From: Clostridium sp.
GTDB lineage: Bacteria; Bacillota; Clostridia; Lachnospirales; Lachnospiraceae
Length of the DNA: 36,489 nt
NCBI GenBank assembly: GCA_023664385.1
Contig: JAMPFU010000015.1
Location: 27,906-64,394 of the forward strand
Direction: 5' to 3'
Notes under the pieces: model-generated
Told to the model about the DNA's origin: nothing
Seen by the model: only the letters and a program-made list of their open reading frames with translations
Database searches by the model: none
Made by a program: the position numbers and the translations under genes
Part shown: positions 25,254 to 32,598 of the stretch, piece by piece
Numbering within the stretch: the first letter of the stretch is position 1
Layout of the letters: each line of letters opens with the position of its first letter

Positions 25254-27056
25254 TTACTCCGCCTCCTTTTCGCTGGTGATTTTCCACTGAACCGCCTTGT
25301 TATAGTCAGTCCACATCCGGGCATACAAACCTCCTAAAGCAGTCAGCTCCGCATGGGTACCCTGCTCGACAATGTGCCCTTCTTCCAAAACGATAATCTT
25401 ATCTGCATCCACAACGGTGGAAAGACGGTGGGCGATCATAATAACAGTGCGGCTTTTTGTCAGGGCGGCAAATGCTTTCTGAATCAGTGCTTCATTCTCA
25501 GGATCGGCAAATGCAGTAGCCTCGTCCAGCACCACAATGGGAGCGTCCTTCAAAATCGCTCTAGCCAGTGCGATACGCTGCTGCTCACCACCGGAAAGAT
25601 AGATTCCTTCGGCACCAATCTGTGTATCAAGACCATTCGGCAGTTTATCAAGAATATCCTTGCACTGGGCAGCCATCAGAGCAGCCATCACCTGTTCTTC
25701 TGTCGCTTCCGGACGGGCAGCCCGGACATTTTCCAAAATAGACGCTTTGAACAAACGGTTATTTTGGAATACGAAAGCCACCTGTTCCATAAGGATATGT
25801 GGATCGATTTGGGCAACATTTACTCCGCCGACTTCCACCACACCCGATGTTGCATCCCAAAAACGCGGGATTAAGCTGGCTGCCGTTGTCTTTCCGCCGC
25901 CGGACGGTCCCACCAGGGCTACGGTCTGCCCCGGCTGTACTGTGAAGGACACATGGGAGAGTGCCGGGCTTTCCGTTCCGTTATAGATAAAACTCACATC
26001 CTTAAATTCTACTTTATTACTACGAGGTACCTGCGGATGACTGGGTGCTTCCAGGACAGGTGCCTCCATCACCTGATTGATACGTCCTAACGCGGTACTT
26101 GCCAGCATTATACCAGAGGAAGCAAACATTATTTTCGCAAGTGCAGTAGAAATAATAGCTGAAAATACGGCATAAAAAACGAAATCAGTAACAAATCCGG
26201 CAAAACTGCCATTTGCCAGTGCACCTGGGGCAAGGAACAGTGCCACAGGAACCAAAAACAGGAAAGCACCTTCGGTAAAGGTTAAATTAACAGACTGTGC
26301 AACGCAGCATACATCCACCTGATAATGCTCGGCTTTGCTGCTGTAATCTTCGATTGCCTCCTGAAATGCCTTAAACGAATAGACCGTCTGCTGGAATATT
26401 TTAACTACGGGAATCCCCCTCACATATTCCGTTCCCGCTTTTGCCATGCGGTCCTGGGCCGCTTGGTATTCCGCCATAATCTTAACATTTTTGCCTCCCA
26501 TCATGGAGAACATAGCGATAATTGAAATGACCGCCGCCAACAGGCACGCCGCCCCCATCCGCCAATCAAAAAGAAACATCATGATAAGCATCGACAAAAA
26601 CAATACGATAGTGCCTACGATGTCAGCCAGATTATGTGCCAACAGCGTTTCGGTGTCGGCCGCCGCCGCATCCAGCCGCCCACGAATCAGCCCGGAAGCG
26701 TTGGAATCAAAAAATCCCAGCGGAGCCTTCATCACATGGGCAACTCCTTGTTTTCGTATGTTGGAAGCTGTGCGGAAAGCAGCCAAATGGGTACACATCA
26801 GACCCGCAAAATACAGGATAATACCACCTACTGCGAACGCAAAAGCAATCCAGCCATATCTGGAAACGTCCTGTGCCTGTGTCCATTCCGGAGCTACCCG
26901 GGTCAGATCACGGACCACCAGCCAAATGCAAATGTAGGGAGCCATGCTAAGGAGCATGGACACTGCCGACAGAGCCAGCCCTAAAAAAGTCAGACTCCTG
27001 CAGCTTCCCGCATATTCCAGCAGGACAGCCACACCGTTCTTTTTTTTCTGTTTCAT
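25254..27056 (-). CDS. ABC exporter half-transporter 1 (permease plus ATPase)
   Basis: 600 residues, ATG behind GGAGG with eight bases between. A six-helix exporter domain (about 20-310) precedes an ATPase domain with Walker A GPSGGGKTT (383-391), Q-loop VFQNNRLFKA, signature LSGGEQQR and Walker B IVVLDEATAFADPENE. The H-loop IAHRLS completes it. The glutamate after Walker B is present, so this half should hydrolyse ATP. The phrase DEATAFADPENE is common in the IrtB/YbtQ-like branch that moves metal siderophores, but this is only a resemblance. Base composition matches the second ABC gene and differs from the flanks. The start codon overlaps the end of a DtxR-type regulator remnant, consistent with a metal-responsive locus. 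Confidence 0.9.
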   Translation of the reverse strand: MKQKKKNGVAVLLEYAGSCRSLTFLGLALSAVSMLLSMAPYICIWLVVRDLTRVAPEWTQAQDVSRYGWIAFAFAVGGIILYFAGLMCTHLAAFRTASNIRKQGVAHVMKAPLGFFDSNASGLIRGRLDAAAADTETLLAHNLADIVGTIVLFLSMLIMMFLFDWRMGAACLLAAVISIIAMFSMMGGKNVKIMAEYQAAQDRMAKAGTEYVRGIPVVKIFQQTVYSFKAFQEAIEDYSSKAEHYQVDVCCVAQSVNLTFTEGAFLFLVPVALFLAPGALANGSFAGFVTDFVFYAVFSAIISTALAKIMFASSGIMLASTALGRINQVMEAPVLEAPSHPQVPRSNKVEFKDVSFIYNGTESPALSHVSFTVQPGQTVALVGPSGGGKTTAASLIPRFWDATSGVVEVGGVNVAQIDPHILMEQVAFVFQNNRLFKASILENVRAARPEATEEQVMAALMAAQCKDILDKLPNGLDTQIGAEGIYLSGGEQQRIALARAILKDAPIVVLDEATAFADPENEALIQKAFAALTKSRTVIMIAHRLSTVVDADKIIVLEEGHIVEQGTHAELTALGGLYARMWTDYNKAVQWKITSEKEAE

Positions 27057-27180
27057 CGAATGACCTCCTTAAACAATGAAAAATATATATCTCTGGCAAT
27101 GTCAGAGCCATGTGCTTCTTTCTTTTTTGTGAGGATATAGATTACCTTCAGATTATCCTCTGCCGATTTTTTTGTTTCAT
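27053..27180 (-). pseudogene. Truncated, frameshifted DtxR-family regulator remnant
   Basis: Read on the minus strand from 27166, one frame gives SAEDNLKVIYIL, TKKKEAHGSDIARD and then an unrelated tail that stops at 27053. The first part matches the start of DtxR/MntR metalloregulators (SAEDYLEAIYIL...DIAR). An ATG at 27178-27180 sits just upstream but is out of frame by one base, in a run of seven A; an eighth A would restore MKQKKSAEDN. The recognition helix and all metal-binding and dimerisation parts are missing, so it cannot be a working repressor. The break lies inside the second helix of the winged-helix domain and the remnant runs into the ABC start. It suggests that the transporter locus once carried its own iron or manganese sensor. 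Confidence 0.65.
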
Positions 27181-27204
27181 TTTATCACACCGCCTCTTTC
27201 TGCC

Positions 27205-27238
27205 AGCAGGTTCATAGACCCATTCCAAGTCTGCTTTT
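27205..27238. repeat. Dispersed intergenic repeat, copy C (partial)
   Basis: CCCATTCCAAGTCTGCTTTTT closely matches CCCATTTCAAATCTGCTTTT at 18021-18040. It lies next to the stop of the small membrane protein and has no clear pairing arm here. Confidence 0.5.
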
Positions 27239-27718
27239 TCAGATTATGACCGCAAGTTTTGCAATTAGTGCCGCTACAGGAATATAAACAACCGTCATTA
27301 TGAGCCTTTCTGTTAAAACGAATTTCAGGTTCTTTACATGGGACATATCTTCCATGCCCTTTATTATCCAGAACCTGTCAAACCTCACCCATATCTCATC
27401 CACCACGATGCCGTCATACCAATTCATCGCCTCGAGAAGAATAACCGCACGGATAAATGCAGTCCTAAAATCGGCAATGCCGCTCCAGTATCCGATAAAT
27501 ACCACTGGCAAAATCACAATTTCCAAAACAAGTGCGGTAAAGAATATCCTTTTTCGTCTTTTTGCTTCTTCCTCCGTAGCCAGACCCAACTCAAAAGCCC
27601 GCCGCTGTATCTGCTTCGGATAAAAGAAAATTCCCCGCACCGGATCATTCAGAACCAGCAGCTTGATGCAGGCTGTGAAACATACCAGATAAATGAATAA
27701 CTGTAAAACAAAAACCAT
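27239..27718 (-). CDS. Small membrane protein of unknown function
   Basis: 159 residues, ATG behind GGAG. Hydrophobic stretches near 3-24, 62-80 and 134-156 suggest three membrane helices, with a charged loop FYPKQIQRRAFELGLATEEEAKRRKR between the first two. A conserved-looking segment, NWYDGIVVDEIWVRFDRFW, lies between helices two and three. I do not recognise the family. It begins one base after a 20-codon ORF and lies upstream of the ABC pair, behind the operator-controlled promoter, so it is likely co-transcribed with the transporter. An accessory role is inferred from position only. Confidence 0.75.
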   Translation of the reverse strand: MVFVLQLFIYLVCFTACIKLLVLNDPVRGIFFYPKQIQRRAFELGLATEEEAKRRKRIFFTALVLEIVILPVVFIGYWSGIADFRTAFIRAVILLEAMNWYDGIVVDEIWVRFDRFWIIKGMEDMSHVKNLKFVLTERLIMTVVYIPVAALIAKLAVII

Positions 27719-27719
27719 A

Positions 27720-27782
27720 TCACTTTAACTCCTTTCCCATATCCGCAAACCCAATCAGGCTTTCAATAAAAATCGTCAGCAT
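27720..27782 (-). CDS. 20-codon small ORF or leader peptide
   Basis: ATG 27780-27782 follows an excellent AAAGGAGGAG site. The frame MLTIFIESLIGFADMGKELK ends at TGA 27720-27722, one base before the ATG of the membrane protein, whose own ribosome site GGAAAGGAG lies inside this ORF. Translation of the two is therefore coupled. It may be a real small amphipathic protein, a leader peptide, or the trimmed end of a lost gene. It is the first coding unit after the operator. Confidence 0.55.
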   Translation of the reverse strand: MLTIFIESLIGFADMGKELK

Positions 27783-27802
27783 AGACTCCTCCTTTGAGCG
27801 CA

Positions 27803-27856
27803 AGTTAGTTGTAACTAACTATTTTTTACTTTACCACACGTTTCAAAATATGTCAA
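27803..27856 (-). promoter_or_regulatory. Promoter and palindromic operator of the ABC locus
   Basis: On the minus strand TTGACA (27851-27856) and TAAAGT (27828-27833) are 17 bases apart, an excellent promoter. The palindrome AGTTAGTT-GT-AACTAACT (27803-27820) covers the expected start site, an ideal repressor position. Its arms resemble the TTAG...CTAA half-sites of DtxR-type regulators, in line with the DtxR remnant at 27053-27180. Confidence 0.7.
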
Positions 27857-27957
27857 GAAAAAACCCATGATTTTACGAATCATCTTTGACGCTGCAATTC
27901 GCATCTTAGCAGACTCCGTAAGGAGCATGCCTATAGGAACTTCAGAGAAATTTCCTA

Positions 27958-27990
27958 TAAAAAAGCAGTGCCACCCATACGAATGACACC
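27958..27990 (-). terminator. Terminator of the XRE regulator gene
   Basis: GTGTCA pairs with TGGCAC (one G-U pair) just after the stop at 27993, and six U follow in the minus-strand RNA. The stem is short, so strength is uncertain. Confidence 0.55.
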
Positions 27991-27992
27991 AC

Positions 27993-28196
27993 TTATTTTT
28001 CCTCCTCTATATATTCAATTATGTCTGAAACACCACAATTCAACAGCCTGCATAGCTGATTTACCGTATTGGTCGAGATACTGTTTCCCTGCTGGATGGA
28101 ATAATATGTTGCTCTTGAAAATCCCATTTTAATAAGCTTATATGAAGTAACCTTTTTCTTTTTCATTGTTTCAAAAAAAGGGTTATAGCTAATCAT
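27993..28196 (-). CDS. Small XRE/Cro-type helix-turn-helix regulator
   Basis: 67 residues, ATG behind GGGGGGA. The whole protein is one Cro/C1-type DNA-binding domain of the short kind: FFETMKKKKVTSYKLIKMGFSRATYYSIQQGNSIS holds helices 1-3. The recognition helix is near SRATYYSIQQG, followed by NTVNQLCRLLNCGVSDIIEYI. No sensor domain is present, so it may respond to level alone or to a partner. It is divergent from the zinc-ribbon gene, with 236 bases between. A 22-bp palindrome lies in that gap inside the opposing promoter and recurs upstream of the lipoprotein gene. I infer that this protein binds the palindrome. The palindrome is about 55 bases upstream of its own start, so autoregulation is possible. 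Confidence 0.88.
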   Translation of the reverse strand: MISYNPFFETMKKKKVTSYKLIKMGFSRATYYSIQQGNSISTNTVNQLCRLLNCGVSDIIEYIEEEK

Positions 28197-28246
28197 GATA
28201 AATCCCCCCTTAAATATTACATAAATTTTAGGGAATATATCGTACC

Positions 28247-28275
28247 TTGACTATACTCGAATATCCGAGTATAAT
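28247..28275 (+). promoter_or_regulatory. Promoter with palindromic operator in its spacer, copy 1
   Basis: TTGACT (28247-28252) and TATAAT (28270-28275) are exactly 17 bases apart. The palindrome at 28252-28273, with arms TATACTCG and CGAGTATA around six bases, fills the spacer and touches both boxes, so a bound protein would block polymerase. The same promoter and palindrome recur at 35988-36016. It drives the zinc-ribbon gene; predicted start near 28282. Confidence 0.8.
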
Positions 28276-28281
28276 TTTGGA

Positions 28282-28366
28282 AGATGCTGTATATTCGCAA
28301 CTTTTCTGCTGCTTATGTTATTAGTATGCAGAATATACAGAAAATCATGTAAGGCGAAAATGTATG
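28282..28366 (+). ncRNA. Structured 5' leader with two hairpins, copy 1
   Basis: The leader begins within about five bases of the predicted start. Hairpin P1 has CTGTATATTC (28287-28296) paired perfectly to GAATATACAG (28331-28340) around a 34-base loop containing ACTTTTCTG. Hairpin P2 (28346-28366) has CATGTA and TGTATG, with two G-U pairs, around a loop starting AGGCGAA. The same two hairpins, with mostly pair-preserving changes, lie at 36028-36108. About 65 unstructured bases then lead to the ribosome site. It could be a regulatory leader; I do not recognise a known riboswitch. Confidence 0.6.
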
Positions 28367-28432
28367 CCGCCATATATATGTTTTTTAATTGCTGTTACAA
28401 AAGTATAATGAAACCTTTAAGGAGGATAGGAA

Positions 28433-30766
28433 ATGACAACATGTCCAAAATGCAACAAAGAATTAAATGACGGTGCGCAATTCTGTGATAGCTGTGGAGC
28501 CAAAATTCATGAAACAATCTTTTGTTCCAATTGTGGAAACCTGACAAGCACAGAATCTGCTTTCTGCCAACACTGTGGAGCCCCTATAGCTGAAGCTCCC
28601 CAACAGGAACAGCCTACCACCGTTCTCACACGAGAACAGCTTACCATGGCGCACGCACCAGAACAGCCTGCCCCAGCTCCCGTTAAACAAAAAAAGAATA
28701 CAACAAAGAAGAAATTTCCCAAGAAAGCGGTTATATTTGGCGGAATTGGTGTAGTGGCTGTTGCCGCAATAATCGTTGTAGCAGTTTTGTTTTTGGGAAA
28801 AGCCAATAAAAAAACCGAAAGCAATTATGCGCTATATTTGAAGGACAGCGAAATCTTCTTCTCAGGTTTAAAAAAAGATAGCGAACCTCAGCAATTGACC
28901 TCCAAGCTGATTGACCTTGACGATGCTTACTCTGACTATTTGGATATAGACAATGAATTTTTTGCTGATGAAGGAGAAGACATAGGTTCCTACACTTATA
29001 TAAGTGAAGATGACAAGTATATTTTCTTCCCTGATAAGATTGACGTATATGGTGGATTTAATATTTACTACAAGGAAACCACTGCGCCTGAATCGGAAGC
29101 AGTCAAAATTGACTCCGACATTCTGTCTTATACCGTAAACAATTCTGCAACGATTGTTACATACCTCAAGGGCGACGAAGGTAACCTTTATCAATATAAA
29201 ATTGGCGAAGCTGCAAAGGATAAGCTTGCAAGCAATGTTAAAAACTATACAGTTTCCAGTGACGGACAGAAAATCGTATACATCAATTCGGAAAACAGCA
29301 TCTATCTGAAGCGTGCTGACCAAGACAAAGAAAAGCTTGCAAGCGATATTTCCTCTCTCGAATATGTAAATAAAGACTTTACCATTGTGTACTACATCAA
29401 GGACGGCTCTTTATATAAGCAAACCTCAGGTGATGAAAAAGTAAAGCTTGCCTCTGACGTTTACGATGTACTCAAAATTTATGACTCAGGAGAAATCTAT
29501 TACCTGACAAAGAGCTCCGAAACAAACGCTTTGATGAATTATGTAACGGATGATATGGCGGACGCTGACGCATCATTCACTGAACCTGCAGACCCTGGAA
29601 ATTTTGTCACTCCACCTATGCCCTATCGGAAGGACTATGCTACCGACGAGGAATACGATGCAGCATACGCCGCATATGAAGCAGAATATAATGCAGCGCT
29701 AGAACAATACAGCAGTGCACTGACTGAGTATGAAGCCGCCCAGGAAACATATGCCGCAAAAGCAGCACGTGACGAGCTAAGAGAAGAATTAAAAGCAGAA
29801 ACCCTAGACCACGACAATTATTCCCTTTGCTACTATAACGGCAAAGAAGAAACCGTTATTACCGATGCTTACGTTTACGGTTCTGGCAGCTCAGACTATA
29901 CCGTTGCAGCAGACGCACCAGTGATTGTTTACAAGGCTTACAGCAAATCAGAGCCTAAAACTGTCAAGCTTTCTGAACTAGATGATATTTATGATATTTA
30001 CGATGTCAAAGATATGGTTGAAAAAGCATTATATTCTTCCTCTGAACTATATGCAGCGGTTAAAAGTACAGCTACGGTTATTGAGCAGGAAAAAGAGGCG
30101 GATAACTTTATAATCAATGCACCTGGTACTGACATCTACTATCTTGATGACATACACTATGCAAGCAACGGTCGGTATTCCGGCTATGATGGTAATGGCA
30201 CGCTGTACCATATTTCCATTGCCAATGGTGTTGCGAAAAAGCCTGAGCTTTATGACAGCGACGTTGCAACCGACAGCTATGATTTTATAAGCGACAGTCA
30301 GGTTGCGTATTTTAAGGATTACAAGAACGGCAAGGGCGATTTTTACATCAACAAGAATGAGATTGATTATGACGTATACGGCTACAGTGCCGAGTTTTAC
30401 GCTAACCATAACAAAGTATTTTATGCAACCGATTTTAACAGCAAAGGCTATTGCACTTTAAAGGTGTATCAAAACAACGAGTCGGTAATAGTTGCCGATG
30501 AAATTTACGATTGCTCCATAAAACCTGACGGACGTGTGCTTTATCTGTACGATTACAGCCTTAAATACTACACAGGCGAGCTTCATGAATGGAATAACGG
30601 CGAAACAAGAAAAATTGACGATGACGTAATCGATATCGTACCAATTTCCACGGGCAGATATAAAGGTGATGAAAAATATTACACCGATTACGATGAAACT
30701 GAGCATTATGGAAACAACGCTGACACTACATCTTATAATTATGAAACCACAGAGGAAGACGACTAG
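28433..30766 (+). CDS. Double zinc-ribbon membrane protein with extracellular propeller-like domain
   Basis: 777 residues, ATG behind AAGGAGG. Two zinc ribbons open the protein (CPKC...CDSC at 4-20 and CSNC...CQHC at about 31-47). A proline-rich, lysine-rich linker and one membrane helix (about 99-122) follow. The ribbons should be inside and residues 125-777 outside. The outer part has repeated short beta blades (VYINSENSIYLKRAD, IYYLTKSSE, VFYATDF, VLYLYDYS), as in propeller proteins. An A/E/Y-rich helical stretch inserted at about 400-458 (EEYDAAYAAYEAEYNAALEQ) looks like a coiled coil. The tail is rich in T, Y and E. It is first in a three-gene transcript with the paralogous pair, behind the palindrome-controlled promoter. 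A surface sensor or scaffold role is plausible but unproven. Confidence 0.8.
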   Translation: MTTCPKCNKELNDGAQFCDSCGAKIHETIFCSNCGNLTSTESAFCQHCGAPIAEAPQQEQPTTVLTREQLTMAHAPEQPAPAPVKQKKNTTKKKFPKKAVIFGGIGVVAVAAIIVVAVLFLGKANKKTESNYALYLKDSEIFFSGLKKDSEPQQLTSKLIDLDDAYSDYLDIDNEFFADEGEDIGSYTYISEDDKYIFFPDKIDVYGGFNIYYKETTAPESEAVKIDSDILSYTVNNSATIVTYLKGDEGNLYQYKIGEAAKDKLASNVKNYTVSSDGQKIVYINSENSIYLKRADQDKEKLASDISSLEYVNKDFTIVYYIKDGSLYKQTSGDEKVKLASDVYDVLKIYDSGEIYYLTKSSETNALMNYVTDDMADADASFTEPADPGNFVTPPMPYRKDYATDEEYDAAYAAYEAEYNAALEQYSSALTEYEAAQETYAAKAARDELREELKAETLDHDNYSLCYYNGKEETVITDAYVYGSGSSDYTVAADAPVIVYKAYSKSEPKTVKLSELDDIYDIYDVKDMVEKALYSSSELYAAVKSTATVIEQEKEADNFIINAPGTDIYYLDDIHYASNGRYSGYDGNGTLYHISIANGVAKKPELYDSDVATDSYDFISDSQVAYFKDYKNGKGDFYINKNEIDYDVYGYSAEFYANHNKVFYATDFNSKGYCTLKVYQNNESVIVADEIYDCSIKPDGRVLYLYDYSLKYYTGELHEWNNGETRKIDDDVIDIVPISTGRYKGDEKYYTDYDETEHYGNNADTTSYNYETTEEDD

Positions 30767-30823
30767 TAATGGGTTCAAATGCCCTAACACACAAAAAGAA
30801 AAAACGAAACGGAGGAACTACAA

Positions 30824-32467
30824 TTGAAGCAGCATAAAAAACTTAAAATCACCCTATTGGTGCTTGCAGGACTTGCAATACTGCTTGTCGGTATATTTTG
30901 CACTATAACAATAATCTCAAATAGTCCGTCGCACATAGCACAGCTTGTCCTTGACGGCGACCCTGATAATAAACTAAACGAGAAGTACGACAAGCTCAAG
31001 CCTGAGAAAAAAGCGGAGGTGCTTACGCTTGTTACGGCAGAAATGCAGAAGAAAATAGACGAATACAAGGCAGGAAATGCAACAGATACTTTTGAAGCCT
31101 TTGTCGGTGATTCATGGTCTGCCTTTGAATACATCATTTTAAATTCCTCTGACGTTGACGCTTCAAAAATAAAAGAAGCCGAAGCTGTCATACATGACAT
31201 GGAGCTTATCGTGTACGGGCAGGAATTAATTTCCGAGGCTGAAAGCTGCATAGCCGAAAAGGATTATGTAGAAGCCTACGAGCTTATCGCAGTGATTGAA
31301 GGCACAGGCGGGCAGGCTGAGGACGAGGCAGAAAATATATATGAGCATCTCTGCAAAGCAGATGCCGAAAGGGTTGACGCAGTTAAGACAACCATAACAA
31401 ATGAGGCGTCAGCTTATTACATTGAGCAGTGCAGACAGCTTTCGGAGGAAAACAACTATGCGGAAATTGAAGAAATTATAGAACGTGTAAGCACTATCTG
31501 CTCCGAGGAAGATATCGCAGTCATGCAGGGATTTATTTTCACAAGGGAAAAGGCATTTGACCTCTACCTTGCAAGTCCCGCCGACTACGCAACCCTTCTT
31601 GCAAGTGGCGATTATAACTATGCCGATACTGCAATAAATTTTTACGGTTACTATGACGTTGACGGCGACAGCCTGAATGAGCTTGTATTTTCCAATATAA
31701 ACAGAGCCGAATGGGACACAGCAAACTGCTACTACATAGATTTTGACGAAACCCAAAAGAACCTTGAGCCTGCAAAGCCTGTAGAATATGGGCTTGTGAA
31801 ATCAGGTATAGAGTGGGTGGCACTGAATGACAGCGTTGATTGGAAAAATGCTTATACGGAGTTGTTGATGGAATTGGTGGCTGAAAGGGAATATTGGAAT
31901 TATAAATATGATTTGTTCGATATTGACGGAAATGGAACTCCTGAATTGATTAGAGATGCTGAACCAGGTCTTAATCTTGATAACGAGGGAAACATACATA
32001 GCTATGCGAACGGGAGCATAAAAACGTATAGCATGGGGCTATCGCTGTGGGGAAACGATTATATTTACAATAATAATTTTATTAATTATTATGGAGATGG
32101 TGGATATCCCCCTAATGCAAGGCATCTTTTTATGGCAACATACATAAACGAAGTATTTGTTTATACACCTGAATATAACATGTATAGTACACCAAATGCA
32201 GATGGGACAGAACACATTACAAAAGAAAGTATAGACATGTCAGGCGAAACACAACAAAAGACAGAGATAACGCTTAGTGATATGAATGAGGAATTAAAGC
32301 AACATGGTTTGTATATAACAAGTGAGTATATAACAGACGAATATGCGTCTAAGCAGCCTTTTTATGATTATAGTATTAATTTTAATACAGATGATGTTAG
32401 AGCGGTTAGTTGCATATATGACGCAAGCCAGCCGTCAGACATAATCGAAAGCATATGGAATTATTAA
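30824..32467 (+). CDS. Membrane-anchored extracellular protein with EF-hand-like loops, paralogue 1
   Basis: 547 residues from TTG 30824, eight bases after GGAGG. A short basic N-terminus and one helix (about 8-32) anchor it, and the rest should be outside. Residues about 35-260 are helical and acidic, with TPR-like segments (LISEAESCIAEKDYVEAYELIAVIEG, YYIEQCRQLSEENNYAEIEEIIER). Two calcium-binding-type loops follow: DVDGDSLNEL (about 278-287) and DIDGNGTPELI (about 365-375), the pattern seen in many clostridial surface proteins. The C-terminal ~180 residues are beta-rich and end SDIIESIWNY. It follows the zinc-ribbon gene by 57 bases and is near-identical over its first ~345 residues to the next gene, but diverges afterwards. 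I do not recognise a named family. Confidence 0.82.
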   Translation: MKQHKKLKITLLVLAGLAILLVGIFCTITIISNSPSHIAQLVLDGDPDNKLNEKYDKLKPEKKAEVLTLVTAEMQKKIDEYKAGNATDTFEAFVGDSWSAFEYIILNSSDVDASKIKEAEAVIHDMELIVYGQELISEAESCIAEKDYVEAYELIAVIEGTGGQAEDEAENIYEHLCKADAERVDAVKTTITNEASAYYIEQCRQLSEENNYAEIEEIIERVSTICSEEDIAVMQGFIFTREKAFDLYLASPADYATLLASGDYNYADTAINFYGYYDVDGDSLNELVFSNINRAEWDTANCYYIDFDETQKNLEPAKPVEYGLVKSGIEWVALNDSVDWKNAYTELLMELVAEREYWNYKYDLFDIDGNGTPELIRDAEPGLNLDNEGNIHSYANGSIKTYSMGLSLWGNDYIYNNNFINYYGDGGYPPNARHLFMATYINEVFVYTPEYNMYSTPNADGTEHITKESIDMSGETQQKTEITLSDMNEELKQHGLYITSEYITDEYASKQPFYDYSINFNTDDVRAVSCIYDASQPSDIIESIWNY

Positions 32468-32571
32468 CCCCCTCTACTATGGCAGTAACACTATAAGAGA
32501 CTTATACCTTTACAACTACTATACTTTAATACTTATGACATTACGAAACCACTTTGCTACAGCTATAAACC
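32468..32571. repeat. Duplicated intergenic tail, copy 1
   Basis: About 100 bp after the first paralogue match 34249-34347 after the second with few differences, including TATGACATTACGAAACCACT. No hairpin with a U run is seen, so the transcript probably continues into the second paralogue. Confidence 0.8.
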
Positions 32572-32598
32572 ATAAAAAACGAAACGGAGGAACTACAC

